Shown here piece by piece: positions 63,574 to 64,000 of a stretch of 64,000 nucleotides of DNA. The notes below the pieces were generated by a model. The model ran no database searches. It had not been told where the DNA came from and saw nothing but the letters and a program-made list of their open reading frames with translations. The stretch is from Rhodothermales bacterium (lineage in GTDB: Bacteria > Bacteroidota > Rhodothermia > Rhodothermales > Bin80), in NCBI GenBank assembly GCA_028278205.1, contig JANQES010000030.1:1-64000 (forward strand). The letters are read 5' to 3'. Numbering within the stretch: the stretch's first letter is position 1; each line of letters begins with the position of its first letter. A program made the position numbers and the translations under genes.

Positions 63574-64000
63574 TCAGATCCTCTCGTACCCGCTCAGGGT
63601 GATCGTCGTTTTTGAGCTGCCCTTGAAGGAAAAAACGGCATACTTCGCGTTGAACCCGACCTCAACCACAACCTTGACGGGATACCAGGCGTCGGGTGCG
63701 GAGACGTTATACTGCGTGATGCTCGTCAGGGCTGTCACTTCAAGTCCGTCTTCTTTGATCGGCAATCCCTTCATCGTTGCTTCTACCTGAGCCGGTATGC
63801 CGGTTTCAGCGTCCAGCCAGGCCGTGCCGGCCCACGTTCCCTCCTGGGTTGTCTGCACATAGGTGAAGCCGGCGCAGGCACGACCGTTGATGCGTTTGAC
63901 CTCACCGGAGCGCGTGACCGTGACCGTGTGCTGGATGGACGGATCAAATAGATTATCTTCGGGATCGTCGCGGGCGTACATATCCCTGTTCGCCTCAAGT
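63574..64000 (-). CDS. Uncharacterised protein, C-terminal part (5' end beyond window)
   Basis: The frame is open to the end of the window, giving 141 residues ending SSKTTITLSGYERI. The visible part is a beta-rich domain (TVTVTRSGEVKRINGRACAG, TAWLDAETGIPAQVEATMKG, SAPDAWYPVKVVVEVGFNAK), much like the second half of LolA/outer-membrane lipoprotein-sorting or DUF4412-like proteins. That is a fold-level guess. It lies three bases before the ABC membrane protein gene. Confidence 0.6.
   Translation of the reverse strand, partial: LEANRDMYARDDPEDNLFDPSIQHTVTVTRSGEVKRINGRACAGFTYVQTTQEGTWAGTAWLDAETGIPAQVEATMKGLPIKEDGLEVTALTSITQYNVSAPDAWYPVKVVVEVGFNAKYAVFSFKGSSKTTITLSGYERI

Overview
The window is a GC-rich bacterial chromosome segment. 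A SusC/SusD pair, two DUF5916 outer-membrane proteins, giant FG-GAP/UnbV lipoproteins, many lipobox signal peptides and an Asp-box (sortilin-type) secreted protein point to the Bacteroidota/Rhodothermota side of the tree. A Rhodothermales-like marine or thermophilic relative is my inference; no rRNA or other marker gene is present to prove it.

Layout. 1-6.2 kb: the end of an ABC-2 permease operon, then two DUF5916 proteins. 6.2-13.5 kb: an RHH antitoxin-like gene frameshifted by a 14-bp tandem duplication, lgt, an Asp-box secreted protein, an OPT transporter and a small membrane protein. 13.5-26.6 kb: an orphan ParD-like antitoxin, two giant FG-GAP/UnbV lipoproteins in tandem and a SusC/SusD pair ending in a clear terminator. 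26.6-32.6 kb: small hypothetical genes and two paralogous parallel beta-helix proteins without signal peptides. 33-36.7 kb: TrkH and a secreted CocE/NonD hydrolase. 37-46.5 kb: a heavy-metal RND efflux operon (minus strand: His-rich lipoprotein, TolC, second His-rich lipoprotein, adaptor, CusA/CzcA-type pump) transcribed divergently from an OmpR-type two-component system. Three 11-bp-spaced direct repeats lie in front of the regulator.

46.5-56.7 kb is the most unusual part. It starts with the 3' remnant of a sigma-54 activator gene and a stretch rich in nested hairpins. An SbnA/SbnB-like pair (L-2,3-diaminopropionate synthesis) follows, with no NRPS or siderophore synthetase in the window. 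Next come a cluster of GTCCA/TGGAC repeats and an intact sigma-54 activator. Divergent from the activator is a tightly packed operon with a well-spaced -24/-12 element: two ACMSD-like amidohydrolases, two very small ORFs overlapping by ATGA, a ketopantoate-reductase-like enzyme, the N-terminal stub of an SDR, a 102-aa protein and a secreted ankyrin-beta-lactamase fusion. 56.8-64 kb: a second, hydrophobe-type tripartite RND operon preceded by an ABC transmembrane protein without an ATPase domain and a protein cut by the window end.

Many intergenic gaps carry different palindromic repeats (19-, 17- and 32-bp perfect arms and others). Some reach into gene starts or stops and one splits the metal-efflux operon.
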